Source: AC-51 sp963749895 (lineage in GTDB: Bacteria > Actinomycetota > UBA4738 > HRBIN12). From it: a DNA stretch of 64,000 nucleotides. Below, in pieces: positions 57,899 to 64,000 of this stretch; positions within the stretch are counted from its first letter, which is position 1; every line of letters starts with the position of its first letter. The stretch is from NCBI GenBank assembly GCA_963749895.1, contig CAVVOG010000003.1, positions 1,583,877-1,647,876 on the forward strand. The letters are read 5' to 3'. The translations under genes and the position numbers were made by a program. The notes beneath the pieces were generated by a model. It did not search any database. It was given only the letters and a program-made list of their open reading frames with translations, and was not told the origin of the DNA.

Positions 57899-58360
57899 TC
57901 AGCCCGCGGCGCGCACGAAGCACTCCCCGAACACGTATCCCCAGCCCGGCTCGTAGCCCGCGCGCTCCTGCGCGCCCAGCTCCGGTCCGAGGAGCTCCCA
58001 CTTCCGGTGCTCCAGGTCGACGCGGGTACGCCCGTCGCCGACGGCGGTGAACGTGACCTCGACCTCGGTGAGCGGACGATCGTGATCGTTGGGCTTCCAG
58101 CCGAACACGACGCGCGACGGCGGATCCCAGGCCTCGACCCGTCCCCACTCGCCCTGCTCGCCCGTGGACAGCACCTCGTAGATCCGTCCGCCCCGGAACG
58201 GCTCGAACACGACGTCGACCGTCGTCTCCCCCGCGTCGTGGTCGGCCCGCGTGTGCGTCTCGAGCGGCCACCACTGCGCCATCCCCGTCGTGAACAGGGT
58301 GAAGGCGTCCTCGGGGCTACGGGCCACGGTCACGCTCCTGCGGATCGGATCGGTCGTCAT
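57899..58360 (-). CDS. AHSA1/SRPBCC-domain protein
   Basis: A 153-residue START-like protein: RRSVTVARSPEDAFTLFTTG, MAQWWPLETHTRADHDAGET, VFEPFRGGRIYEVLSTGEQG, WGRVEAWDPPSRVVFGWKPN, VEVTFTAVGDGRTRVDLEHR. This is the Aha1-like (DUF899-neighbour) group typical next to ArsR regulators. ATG 58360 overlaps the ArsR stop by 4 bases. Binds a hydrophobic ligand; function not known. Confidence 0.87.
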   Translation of the reverse strand: MTTDPIRRSVTVARSPEDAFTLFTTGMAQWWPLETHTRADHDAGETTVDVVFEPFRGGRIYEVLSTGEQGEWGRVEAWDPPSRVVFGWKPNDHDRPLTEVEVTFTAVGDGRTRVDLEHRKWELLGPELGAQERAGYEPGWGYVFGECFVRAAG

Positions 58361-58704
58361 CGTCGGGTCCCCCTTCCGTCGGCCCGGTCGGCCTCCTGCC
58401 CTGCCGCGGCGGCGAAGGCCGCCAGCGCGTCGTCCCAGAACGTCTCGACGTAGGCACGCAGGGTCGCGAGCCCGGTGGGGTCCGCGACGTAGAGCCGACG
58501 GGTGCCCTCCGCGCGATCGGTCACGAGCCCTGCCCCCTTCAGGACCTTCAGGTGCTGCGACACCGCAGGGCGGCTCACGGGCACCTCGGCGGCGATGTCT
58601 CCCACGCTGCGGGGTCCGTGGCGCACGAGCGTGAGCACTCGACGCCTGGTCGGGTCGCCCAAGGCGTCGAGGACACGGTCGGTCGGCGCATCGGCCTTCG
58701 TCAT
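58357..58704 (-). CDS. ArsR family transcriptional regulator
   Basis: A 115-residue winged-helix protein: LDALGDPTRRRVLTLVRHGP, SVGDIAAEVPVSRPAVSQHL, KVLKGAGLVTDRAEGTRRLY. No Cys cluster for metal, so it is of the AHSA1-linked type and not an arsenic sensor. ATG 58704. A 16-bp dyad at 58710-58725 immediately upstream is the likely operator. Translationally coupled to the AHSA1 gene. Confidence 0.9.
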   Translation of the reverse strand: MTKADAPTDRVLDALGDPTRRRVLTLVRHGPRSVGDIAAEVPVSRPAVSQHLKVLKGAGLVTDRAEGTRRLYVADPTGLATLRAYVETFWDDALAAFAAAAGQEADRADGRGTRR

Positions 58705-58709
58705 GGTCC

Positions 58710-58725
58710 GTAAGTTAGCACTTAC
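58710..58725. promoter_or_regulatory. ArsR operator dyad
   Basis: GTAAGT-TAGC-ACTTAC, perfect 6-bp arms, 5 bases upstream of ATG 58704. AT-rich for this window. ArsR-family proteins with AHSA1 partners usually bind such a site at their own start. Confidence 0.65.
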
Positions 58726-58781
58726 CGATGTCCCTCGTCCAGGCAGTGACGCGGGACGCGGCGGGCCCTAGGCTCGCCGCG

Positions 58782-59750
58782 ATGAGCGACGTCTCACGCC
58801 TGATCGCCGCGGTCGACCTCGGCGGGACGAAGATCCTCGCCGTCGTCGCCCGGGATGACGAGATCGTGGGCCGAGCGAAGGCGACGACCCCTCGGACCGG
58901 ACCGGACCACGTCGCCGACGCGATCGCCGCGAGCGTCACGGCGGCGCTCGTCGGGACCGGCATGCCCGACGCCAGCGTCGTCGCGGTCGGGATCGGTGCC
59001 CCGGGCCGGGCCGACGGCGGGATGCTGTCGCACGCCCCGAACATCCCGGGCTTGCGCTCCCCCTACCCGATGGGCCACGCCGTCTCCGAACGGCTGGGTG
59101 GCGTCCCCGTCGTGATCGAGAACGACGTCACCGTGGCGACGATCGGGGAGCAGACCCGCGGCGCCGGCCGTGCGTTCCGGTCGTTCCTCGGCGTGTTCCT
59201 CGGTACCGGCGTCGGGGGAGGGCTCGTGCTGGACGGCGAGATCTACACGGGACGAGGCGCCGGCGTGGAGATCGGGCACCTCGTCGTGGATCCCGACGGA
59301 CGGCCGTGCGGGTGCGGCGGGATCGGCCACCTCGAGGCGTACGCGGGCAAGGCCGGGATCGCGGCCGAGGCCCGACGACGGGCCGAGCGCGGGGAACGCA
59401 CCCTGCTGGTCGAGCTGACCGACGAGACGGGGAAGGACCGTCTGACATCGGGGACGATCGGCAAGGCCCTTCGGTCTCACGACGCGGTCGCCACAGCGCT
59501 GATCGACGACGCGGCCTGGGCGATGTCGGTCGCGCTTGCCTCGGCCCAGAACCTGCTCGACGTCGAGGCGATCGTGATCGGCGGTGGGCTCGCGGGCAAG
59601 CTCGGGCCGGGGTTCGTCACCCGCGTCGCCGACCTGATGACGCCCCAGCTGTTCGTCCCCGAGCACGCGCCCCAGGTCCTGCCGAGCGAGCTCGGGGATC
59701 TGTCGGGGGCGACCGGCGCCCTCGTCTTGGCGACGACTCAGTCGTCCTGA
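58782..59750 (+). CDS. ROK family sugar kinase (glucokinase-like)
   Basis: A 322-residue protein: ATP loop AAVDLGGTKILAVVARDDEI, IGAPGRADGGMLSHAPNIPG, ENDVTVATIGEQTRGAGRAF, GTGVGGGLVLDGEIYTGRGA, EIGHLVVDPDGRPCGCGGIG. The ROK zinc motif C-x-C-G-x-x-G-C-x-E appears as CGCGGIGHLE, with His in place of the third Cys; zinc can still be held. The catalytic Asp is in ENDVT. ATG 58782 is 7 nt after TAGGCT (58769-58774), leaderless. The end overlaps the pirin gene by 13 bases. Confidence 0.88.
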   Translation: MSDVSRLIAAVDLGGTKILAVVARDDEIVGRAKATTPRTGPDHVADAIAASVTAALVGTGMPDASVVAVGIGAPGRADGGMLSHAPNIPGLRSPYPMGHAVSERLGGVPVVIENDVTVATIGEQTRGAGRAFRSFLGVFLGTGVGGGLVLDGEIYTGRGAGVEIGHLVVDPDGRPCGCGGIGHLEAYAGKAGIAAEARRRAERGERTLLVELTDETGKDRLTSGTIGKALRSHDAVATALIDDAAWAMSVALASAQNLLDVEAIVIGGGLAGKLGPGFVTRVADLMTPQLFVPEHAPQVLPSELGDLSGATGALVLATTQSS

Positions 59751-60730
59751 CCGGACTCGATCACCTCGTCCGGCGTGTTGTGCACCGCCGGGATCGAGCC
59801 GAGCTTGCCCGCCTGGAAGTCCTCGTAGGCCTCGATCAGCTCCTGGCGGGTGTTCATCACGAACGGCCCGTACCAGGCGACCGGCTCGCCGATCGGCGCG
59901 CCGCCGAGCAGGAGCACCTCGAGCTCCGGGTTGCGCGACTCCTGCCTCGGCGCGGCGTCCATGACGATCGCGTCGCCGGGACCGAACACCGCGAGCTGTC
60001 CCGTCGCGATCGGCCGGCGCTCCGTCCCCACCGTCCCTTCGCCCGCCAGCACGTACGCGAGCGCGTTGAAGTCGGGTCGCCAGGGCACCTCGATCCGGGC
60101 GCCGGGCGCGACGCTCACGTGGACGTACGTGATCGGCGTGTGCGTGTCACCCGGTCCCGCGTTGCCCGCCAGCTCGCCGGCGATCACGCGAACGAGTGCG
60201 CCGGCGTCGGGCGTCGTCAGCAATCCCACCTCGCTCGCGCGCAGGTCCTGGTAGCGCGGGTCCGCCCACTTCAAGGCCTTGGGGAGGTTCACCCACAGCT
60301 GGACGCCGTGGAACAGCCCGCCGCTCATCACGAGATGCTCCGGCGGCTTCTCGATGTGGAGGATCCCGGCGCCTGCGGTCATCCACTGGGTGTCGCCGTT
60401 CGTGATCACGCCGCCGCCGCCGTTCGAGTCCTGGTGCTCGAAGATCCCGTCGAGCATGTAGGTGACGGTCTCGAACCCCCTATGCGGATGCCAGGGCGTG
60501 CCCTTCGGCTCACCGGGCGCGTACTCGACCTCGCCCATCTGATCCATGTGGATGAACGGATCGAGGTCGGCCAGGTCCACCCCGGCGAACGCGCGGCGGA
60601 CCGGGAACCCCTCGCCCTCGAACCCCGACGGGGCGACGGTGACGGAGCGGACGGGACGTCGGCGCGCTTCGGTCGCGACATCCGGGATGCGGGTGAGCGT
60701 GGTCAGATCGTCGACGGTGACGGCGGGCAT
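59738..60730 (-). CDS. Pirin family protein
   Basis: A 330-residue double-cupin protein: FIHMDQMGEVEYAPGEPKGT, then PWHPHRGFETVTYMLDGIFE with the metal His, GGVITNGDTQWMTAGAGILH, IEKPPEH and LWVNLPKALKWADPRYQDLR. The pirin metal site (His-His-His-Glu) is complete. Some pirins act as quercetin dioxygenases or redox-sensing co-regulators. ATG 60730 has GGGGGAAG upstream; the in-frame start at 60757 is less likely. Confidence 0.87.
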   Translation of the reverse strand: MPAVTVDDLTTLTRIPDVATEARRRPVRSVTVAPSGFEGEGFPVRRAFAGVDLADLDPFIHMDQMGEVEYAPGEPKGTPWHPHRGFETVTYMLDGIFEHQDSNGGGGVITNGDTQWMTAGAGILHIEKPPEHLVMSGGLFHGVQLWVNLPKALKWADPRYQDLRASEVGLLTTPDAGALVRVIAGELAGNAGPGDTHTPITYVHVSVAPGARIEVPWRPDFNALAYVLAGEGTVGTERRPIATGQLAVFGPGDAIVMDAAPRQESRNPELEVLLLGGAPIGEPVAWYGPFVMNTRQELIEAYEDFQAGKLGSIPAVHNTPDEVIESGQDD

Positions 60731-60807
60731 GGCGGCTTCCCCCTTCGGTGGGCACAACGCGTACGGACACGCAAGCTATTCCTCCGACCGCCCGGTACCG
60801 TCGAGGC

Positions 60808-61182
60808 GTGCGGACACGGATCGAGGCGACGGGGCCGGCGACGGCGCGCGACATGTGGGAGGCCTACGCCGAGCCAGCGCGCTGGCACGAGTGGGCTCCC
60901 CAGATCCGTTCCGTTCGCCCGCTCGAGCGTATCCACCCAGGGCTGAACGGTGAGGTCGAAGGCCTCCTCGGCGTCCGCGTGCGGTTCGAAGTGACGGAGG
61001 TCGACGAGGCCGCCGGGCGCTGGACCTGGCGTGTCCAGGTCGGCCCTGCCCGCCTCACGATCACGCACGAGGTCGCCGAGAGCCGGACCGCCGTCGACAT
61101 CGACGGCCCGGCACCGATCGTCCTGGCGTACGCGCCGGTCGCCCGACTCGCGCTGTCGCGGCTGGTTCACGTCGGGTCCTAG
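60808..61182 (+). CDS. SRPBCC (polyketide-cyclase-like) protein
   Basis: A 124-residue START-like protein: RTRIEATGPATARDMWEAYA, PARWHEWAPQIRSVRPLERI, and GVRVRFEVTEVDEAAGRWTW. Binds small hydrophobic molecules. GTG 60808 is 6 nt after TACCGT (60796-60801), leaderless. The stop overlaps the convergent small gene by 4 bases. Confidence 0.82.
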   Translation: MRTRIEATGPATARDMWEAYAEPARWHEWAPQIRSVRPLERIHPGLNGEVEGLLGVRVRFEVTEVDEAAGRWTWRVQVGPARLTITHEVAESRTAVDIDGPAPIVLAYAPVARLALSRLVHVGS

Positions 61183-61337
61183 CCGCGCTCCCGGCGCTGT
61201 TCCTCGTCCTCGTTCCGCTCGCCGAGCTCGGCGAAACGGGCCATCCCCAGACCGAACGCCGCGGTCGCCGTCGCGATGAACACCACCGCGCCGATCCCGA
61301 ACACCACGGCCTCGCTCACGGCGACGACGGCGCTCAT
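61179..61337 (-). CDS. 52-residue single-helix membrane protein
   Basis: MSAVVAVSEAVVFGIGAVVF then IATATAAFGLGMARF and a charged C-terminus (ELGERNEDEEQRRERG). One membrane helix, C-terminus rich in Glu/Arg. ATG 61337 has GGAGG upstream, and overlaps the stop of the gene before it (ATGA). I know no function. Confidence 0.65.
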   Translation of the reverse strand: MSAVVAVSEAVVFGIGAVVFIATATAAFGLGMARFAELGERNEDEEQRRERG

Positions 61338-61525
61338 CCGCGGCCTCCGCGAGGACTCACCAGGGCGCCGAGCGACAGGATCGACGGCACCCACAGCCCG
61401 ACGAACAGGCCGAGGTCGCGATCACCCTCGCCGAACACCCCGAACCAGAACGACACCGACAGCACGAACGACACGAACGCCGCCGCCAGGATGGTCAGCA
61501 GTGCCGCTCTCGGATCCATCTTCAT
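61334..61525 (-). CDS. 63-residue two-helix membrane protein
   Basis: MKMDPRAALLTILAAAFVSF, VLSVSFWFGVFGEGDRDLGL, FVGLWVPSILSLGALVSPRG: two hydrophobic helices joined by a GEGDRD loop, ending with a Gly-Arg tail. ATG 61525 (or 61519) follows GGAGGGACGTGAC. Forms an overlapping pair with the 52-residue protein, so the two are probably partners. Not a known family to me; the FVGLWVPSILSLG motif is shared with uncharacterised actinobacterial proteins. Confidence 0.7.
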   Translation of the reverse strand: MKMDPRAALLTILAAAFVSFVLSVSFWFGVFGEGDRDLGLFVGLWVPSILSLGALVSPRGGRG

Positions 61526-61594
61526 GTCACGTCCCTCCTTGGGTTCACGTCGGAGGTTCGGGGCACCGCCGGCGACCGATCACGAAAGACGGGC

Positions 61595-61627
61595 GGTGCA
61601 TAGTTTCGGAGCGTGGTGCATAGGTTT
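61595..61627 (+). promoter_or_regulatory. Direct repeat upstream of the epimerase gene
   Basis: GGTGCATAG-TTT at 61595-61606 and GGTGCATAG-GTTT at 61615-61627, 20 bp apart, that is two helical turns. They precede the -10 box TAGCGT (61655-61660). Candidate binding site for an unknown regulator. Confidence 0.5.
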
Positions 61628-61667
61628 AGTGGCCTTCCGAGGTGGGTGCGCTCGTAGCGTGGTGGTC

Positions 61668-62606
61668 ATGGACATCGCCATCACCGGATCGAGCGGACTC
61701 ATCGGCGGGGCGCTCGCGCACGACCTCGAACGGCACGGGCACCGCGTGGTGCGGGTCGTGCGCCCACAGACGGGGAGCCGTACGGGCGACACGCTCGCAT
61801 GGGACCCCGCGGCGGGCACGATCGACTCGGCTGGGCTCGAAGGCATCGACGCCGTGGTGCACCTGGCGGGCGTCGGCATCGGCGACCGACGGTGGAGCGC
61901 GTCGCGCAAGCGAGAGATCCTGCGATCCCGCACCGAGGGTACGGGGCTCCTCGCGACCACGCTCGCGAGCCTCGCGCGCCCGCCCGCGACGTTCGTCGTC
62001 GGATCGGCGACGGGCTTCTACGGCGATGGTGGCGACCGCGAGCTCACGGAGGACTCCCCCGCCGGCACGGGCTTCCGCGCCGAGGTCTGCGTCGCGTGGG
62101 AGGCGGCGGCCCGCCCGGCCGCCGAGGCCGGCGTCCGAACGGTGCTGCTGCGATCGGCGAACGTCCTCACCCCCGACGGCGGGCTCCTGCCGTTCATGCT
62201 GACCCCGTTCAAGCTCGGGCTCGGCGCTCGCTTCGGCGACGGCCGTCAGTGGTTCCCGTGGATCACCCTCGACGACGAGGTCGCCGCGATCCGCGCCGTG
62301 CTCGACGACGCGTCTCTGGAGGGGCCGGTGAACGCCGTCGCCCCCGAGGCGGTGACGAACCGAACGTTCACGAAGGCGCTGGCGAGGACTCTGCACCGCC
62401 CGGCACCGTGGTGGGCGCCGGGCCCCGTGCTGCAGGTGATCGCGGGGTCCGAGCGCGCCAAGGAGGCGTTGCTGTCGAGCGCCAAGGTCGTGCCCGCCGC
62501 CCTCGCGGCCGCGGGGTTCGGCTTCGGAGATCCGCTGCTCGAGCCGGCGCTTCGCCGGATCCTCTCGTCACGTCAGGGCCGAACACCGGCGGTCCCCCCG
62601 TCGTGA
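61668..62606 (+). CDS. TIGR01777-type NAD-dependent epimerase (YfcH-like)
   Basis: A 312-residue extended SDR: MDIAITGSSGLIGGALAHDL, VHLAGVGIGDRRWSASRKRE, SATGFYGDGGDRELTEDSPA, and GLGARFGDGRQWFPWITLDD as in the YfcH/SulA-like family. The C-terminal DUF1731 region is PAPWWAPGPVLQVIAGSERA. ATG 61668 lies 7 nt after TAGCGT, leaderless. The stop overlaps the next GTG (GTGA). Substrate unknown. Confidence 0.88.
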   Translation: MDIAITGSSGLIGGALAHDLERHGHRVVRVVRPQTGSRTGDTLAWDPAAGTIDSAGLEGIDAVVHLAGVGIGDRRWSASRKREILRSRTEGTGLLATTLASLARPPATFVVGSATGFYGDGGDRELTEDSPAGTGFRAEVCVAWEAAARPAAEAGVRTVLLRSANVLTPDGGLLPFMLTPFKLGLGARFGDGRQWFPWITLDDEVAAIRAVLDDASLEGPVNAVAPEAVTNRTFTKALARTLHRPAPWWAPGPVLQVIAGSERAKEALLSSAKVVPAALAAAGFGFGDPLLEPALRRILSSRQGRTPAVPPS

Positions 62607-63313
62607 CCTCCGCCACACCCCCGCCCGCTCTCGAGGGCGCCCGGGTCGCGGTGATGGGGGCATCCGGTGGACTCGGCAGCGCGATCACGCACGCGCTCGC
62701 GGCGAGTGGGGCGAGACCGCTGCTCGCCGGACGAGCCGTCGACCGGCTGCGTGCGGTGGGCATAGCCGAGGCACCGATCGTGCAGGCGGACGTGCGTGAC
62801 CCGGAGTGCGGAACACGCATCGCCGAGGCCGCGGTCGAGTCGTTCGGCGGACTCGACGGCCTCGTCAACGCGGCCGGTATCGTGGCATTCGGCTCACTCG
62901 CCGAGCACGATGACGACACCATCGAGGAGCTCTTCCTGACGAACGCCATGGGGCCCCTGTGGTTGGTGCGGGGCGTGTTGCCCCTTCTGGAAGCGAGCCA
63001 CGGGTTCGTGGTCCAGCTCTCGGCGGTCGTCGCCGAGCGACCCATGCCCGGGATGGCTGTGTACGCGGCCACGAAGGCCGCTCTGACCGCGGCCGACGCG
63101 GCCCTCGCGAGGGAGCTGCGCCGGGTGGGGGTGCGGATCATCGACGCGAGGCCCCCACACACGGAGACCGGCCTCGCTTCCCGACCGATCCTCGGGACGG
63201 CACCCGCGCTCCCCGAGGGGCTCGCCCCGCAGACGGTCGCCACGCGCATCGTGCGCGCCATCGAGACCGGGGAGACGTCGCTGGCGTCCACCGCGTTCTC
63301 GGACGGCTCCTGA
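62603..63313 (+). CDS. SDR family oxidoreductase
   Basis: A 236-residue SDR: VMGASGGLGSAITHALAASG, ADVRDPECGTRIAEAAVESF, NAAGIVAFGSLAEHD, LSAVVAERPMPGMAVYAATK with the catalytic Tyr and Lys. Starts at GTG 62603, inside the epimerase stop. Its own stop TGA (63311-63313) shares a base with the next ATG. The three genes from 61668 are one operon. Confidence 0.87.
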   Translation: MTSATPPPALEGARVAVMGASGGLGSAITHALAASGARPLLAGRAVDRLRAVGIAEAPIVQADVRDPECGTRIAEAAVESFGGLDGLVNAAGIVAFGSLAEHDDDTIEELFLTNAMGPLWLVRGVLPLLEASHGFVVQLSAVVAERPMPGMAVYAATKAALTAADAALARELRRVGVRIIDARPPHTETGLASRPILGTAPALPEGLAPQTVATRIVRAIETGETSLASTAFSDGS

Positions 63314-64000
63314 TGGACTCCCTCCGCGGGTTCCCGACATCGGCGCCCGCACCCGTCTGCCCTGAGCCGGTGACGCGCGCCGTGATGACGAACCGCTGGC
63401 GCTGGCTCACCTACCTCCACTGGCCCTACGACCCCGCCGTGGTCCAGGGCCTGCTCCCCGAGGGGCTCCGCGTCGACACCCACGACGGGAAGGCCTGGGT
63501 CGGACTGATCCCGTTCCGCATGGAGGTCGCGTTGCCGGGACTGCCGCCGGTGCCGTACCTGTCGACGTTCCCCGAGACGAACGTGCGGACCTACGTCGTG
63601 GGCCCCGACGGCGAGCCGGGTGTGTGGTTCTTCTCCCTCGACGCCTCGCGTCTGCCGGCGGTGCTGGTGGCCAGGGGCTGGTTCGGGCTCGCCTACCGGT
63701 GGGCGACGATGCGTATCGAACGCGAGGGTCGTCGGGTCCGGTACACGAGCGTGCGCCGCGAAGGCCCACGCGCGAGCAGCTCCGTCGAGGTCGAGGTGGG
63801 CGACCCTGTGTCGGCCGGTGAGATGAGCGACCTCGACCACTTCCTGGCCTCGCGGTGGCGCCTGTACTCGGCGGGCCGCCGCGGCCTGGTCCTCGGCCGC
63901 ATCGATCACGCCCCGTGGACGTTGCGATCCGCGGAGCTCATCGACGTACGTCAGGACCTGGTGGAGGCCGCCGGTCTGCCGAGCCCCGGCGGCGCGCCGA
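63313..64000 (+). CDS. DUF2071 (YqjF-like) protein, cut by the window end
   Basis: Starts at ATG 63313 (TGATG overlap). The 229 residues read are NRWRWLTYLHWPYDPAVVQG, LLPEGLRVDTHDGKAWVGLI, PFRMEVALPGLPPVPYLSTF, ETNVRTYVVGPDGEPGVWFF and RWRLYSAGRRGLVLGRIDHA, the DUF2071 pattern, also called acetoacetate-decarboxylase-like. The last few residues are missing; the family length is about 240. Role unknown. Confidence 0.85.
   Translation, partial: MDSLRGFPTSAPAPVCPEPVTRAVMTNRWRWLTYLHWPYDPAVVQGLLPEGLRVDTHDGKAWVGLIPFRMEVALPGLPPVPYLSTFPETNVRTYVVGPDGEPGVWFFSLDASRLPAVLVARGWFGLAYRWATMRIEREGRRVRYTSVRREGPRASSSVEVEVGDPVSAGEMSDLDHFLASRWRLYSAGRRGLVLGRIDHAPWTLRSAELIDVRQDLVEAAGLPSPGGAP

Noticed and set aside
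1..64000. tRNA, rRNA, CRISPR, transposase or integrase genes
   Set aside because: None was seen on either strand; the window looks like stable chromosome without recent mobile elements apart from the toxin-antitoxin pairs.

Overview
The window is about 70% GC and densely coded, with roughly 67 protein genes on both strands and no rRNA, tRNA, CRISPR array or insertion sequence that I can see. The gene families (F420-type LLM oxidoreductase, PPOX-class F420-type oxidoreductase, McrB-like ATPase, coiled-coil M23 and lysozyme-like secreted proteins, HdrD-like Fe-S membrane protein) and the many TANNNT -10 boxes lying 6-9 nt before a start codon suggest an Actinomycetota bacterium, probably not a well-studied genus. 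This placement is inference; no marker gene in the window settles it.

Layout. 1-5.5 kb: end of a permease, serine hydrolase, SDR, DUF1801 protein, stand-alone 5'-3' exonuclease, MarR regulator and two small membrane proteins. 5.5-8 kb: three-gene minus-strand operon of an Lgt-like enzyme, a 50-residue one-helix protein and a tetraether-synthase-type radical SAM enzyme. 8.1-9.6 kb: McrB-like AAA+ ATPase overlapping a short DUF2357-like gene without a nuclease domain. 9.6-20.7 kb: first MttB-family protein, DNA glycosylase, lysozyme-like protein, SDR/dehydratase pair, acidic secreted protein, LLM oxidoreductase, large Fe-S membrane protein, ceramidase-like protein and a Rieske oxygenase. 20.7-22.2 kb: two head-to-head toxin-antitoxin pairs around one palindrome. 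22-39 kb: transporters, amidohydrolase, acyl-CoA ligase, second Rieske oxygenase, VWA protein and a mixed set in which several genes carry frameshifts. 39-44 kb: PAS protein, metallo-beta-lactamase-fold protein, endonuclease V homologue, L,D-transpeptidase and an MttB-family protein. 44-58 kb: IclR regulator, inositol-phosphatase-like enzyme, flavodoxin, M23 peptidase, two-component system, a family-5 substrate-binding protein with two permeases, a dimethylglycine/sarcosine-dehydrogenase-like flavoprotein and another MttB-family protein. 58-64 kb: ArsR/AHSA1 pair, ROK kinase, pirin and a run of small enzymes cut by the window end.

Main theme. Four MttB-family methyltransferase genes (one frameshifted), two Rieske oxygenases of the choline-monooxygenase/GbcA type, a GcvT-fused flavoprotein and an importer point to use of methylated or quaternary amines. 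A 17-bp palindrome (GTTGCC-N5-GGCAAC) occurs upstream of the IclR gene, the phosphatase gene and the importer operon, and probably marks the IclR regulon.

The best candidates for undescribed biology are the Lgt-like/one-helix/radical SAM operon, the McrB-like plus mini-DUF2357 pair, the IclR operator set, and the head-to-head toxin-antitoxin locus. At least three genes between 24 and 39 kb have single-base frameshifts, which may be real decay or consensus errors.
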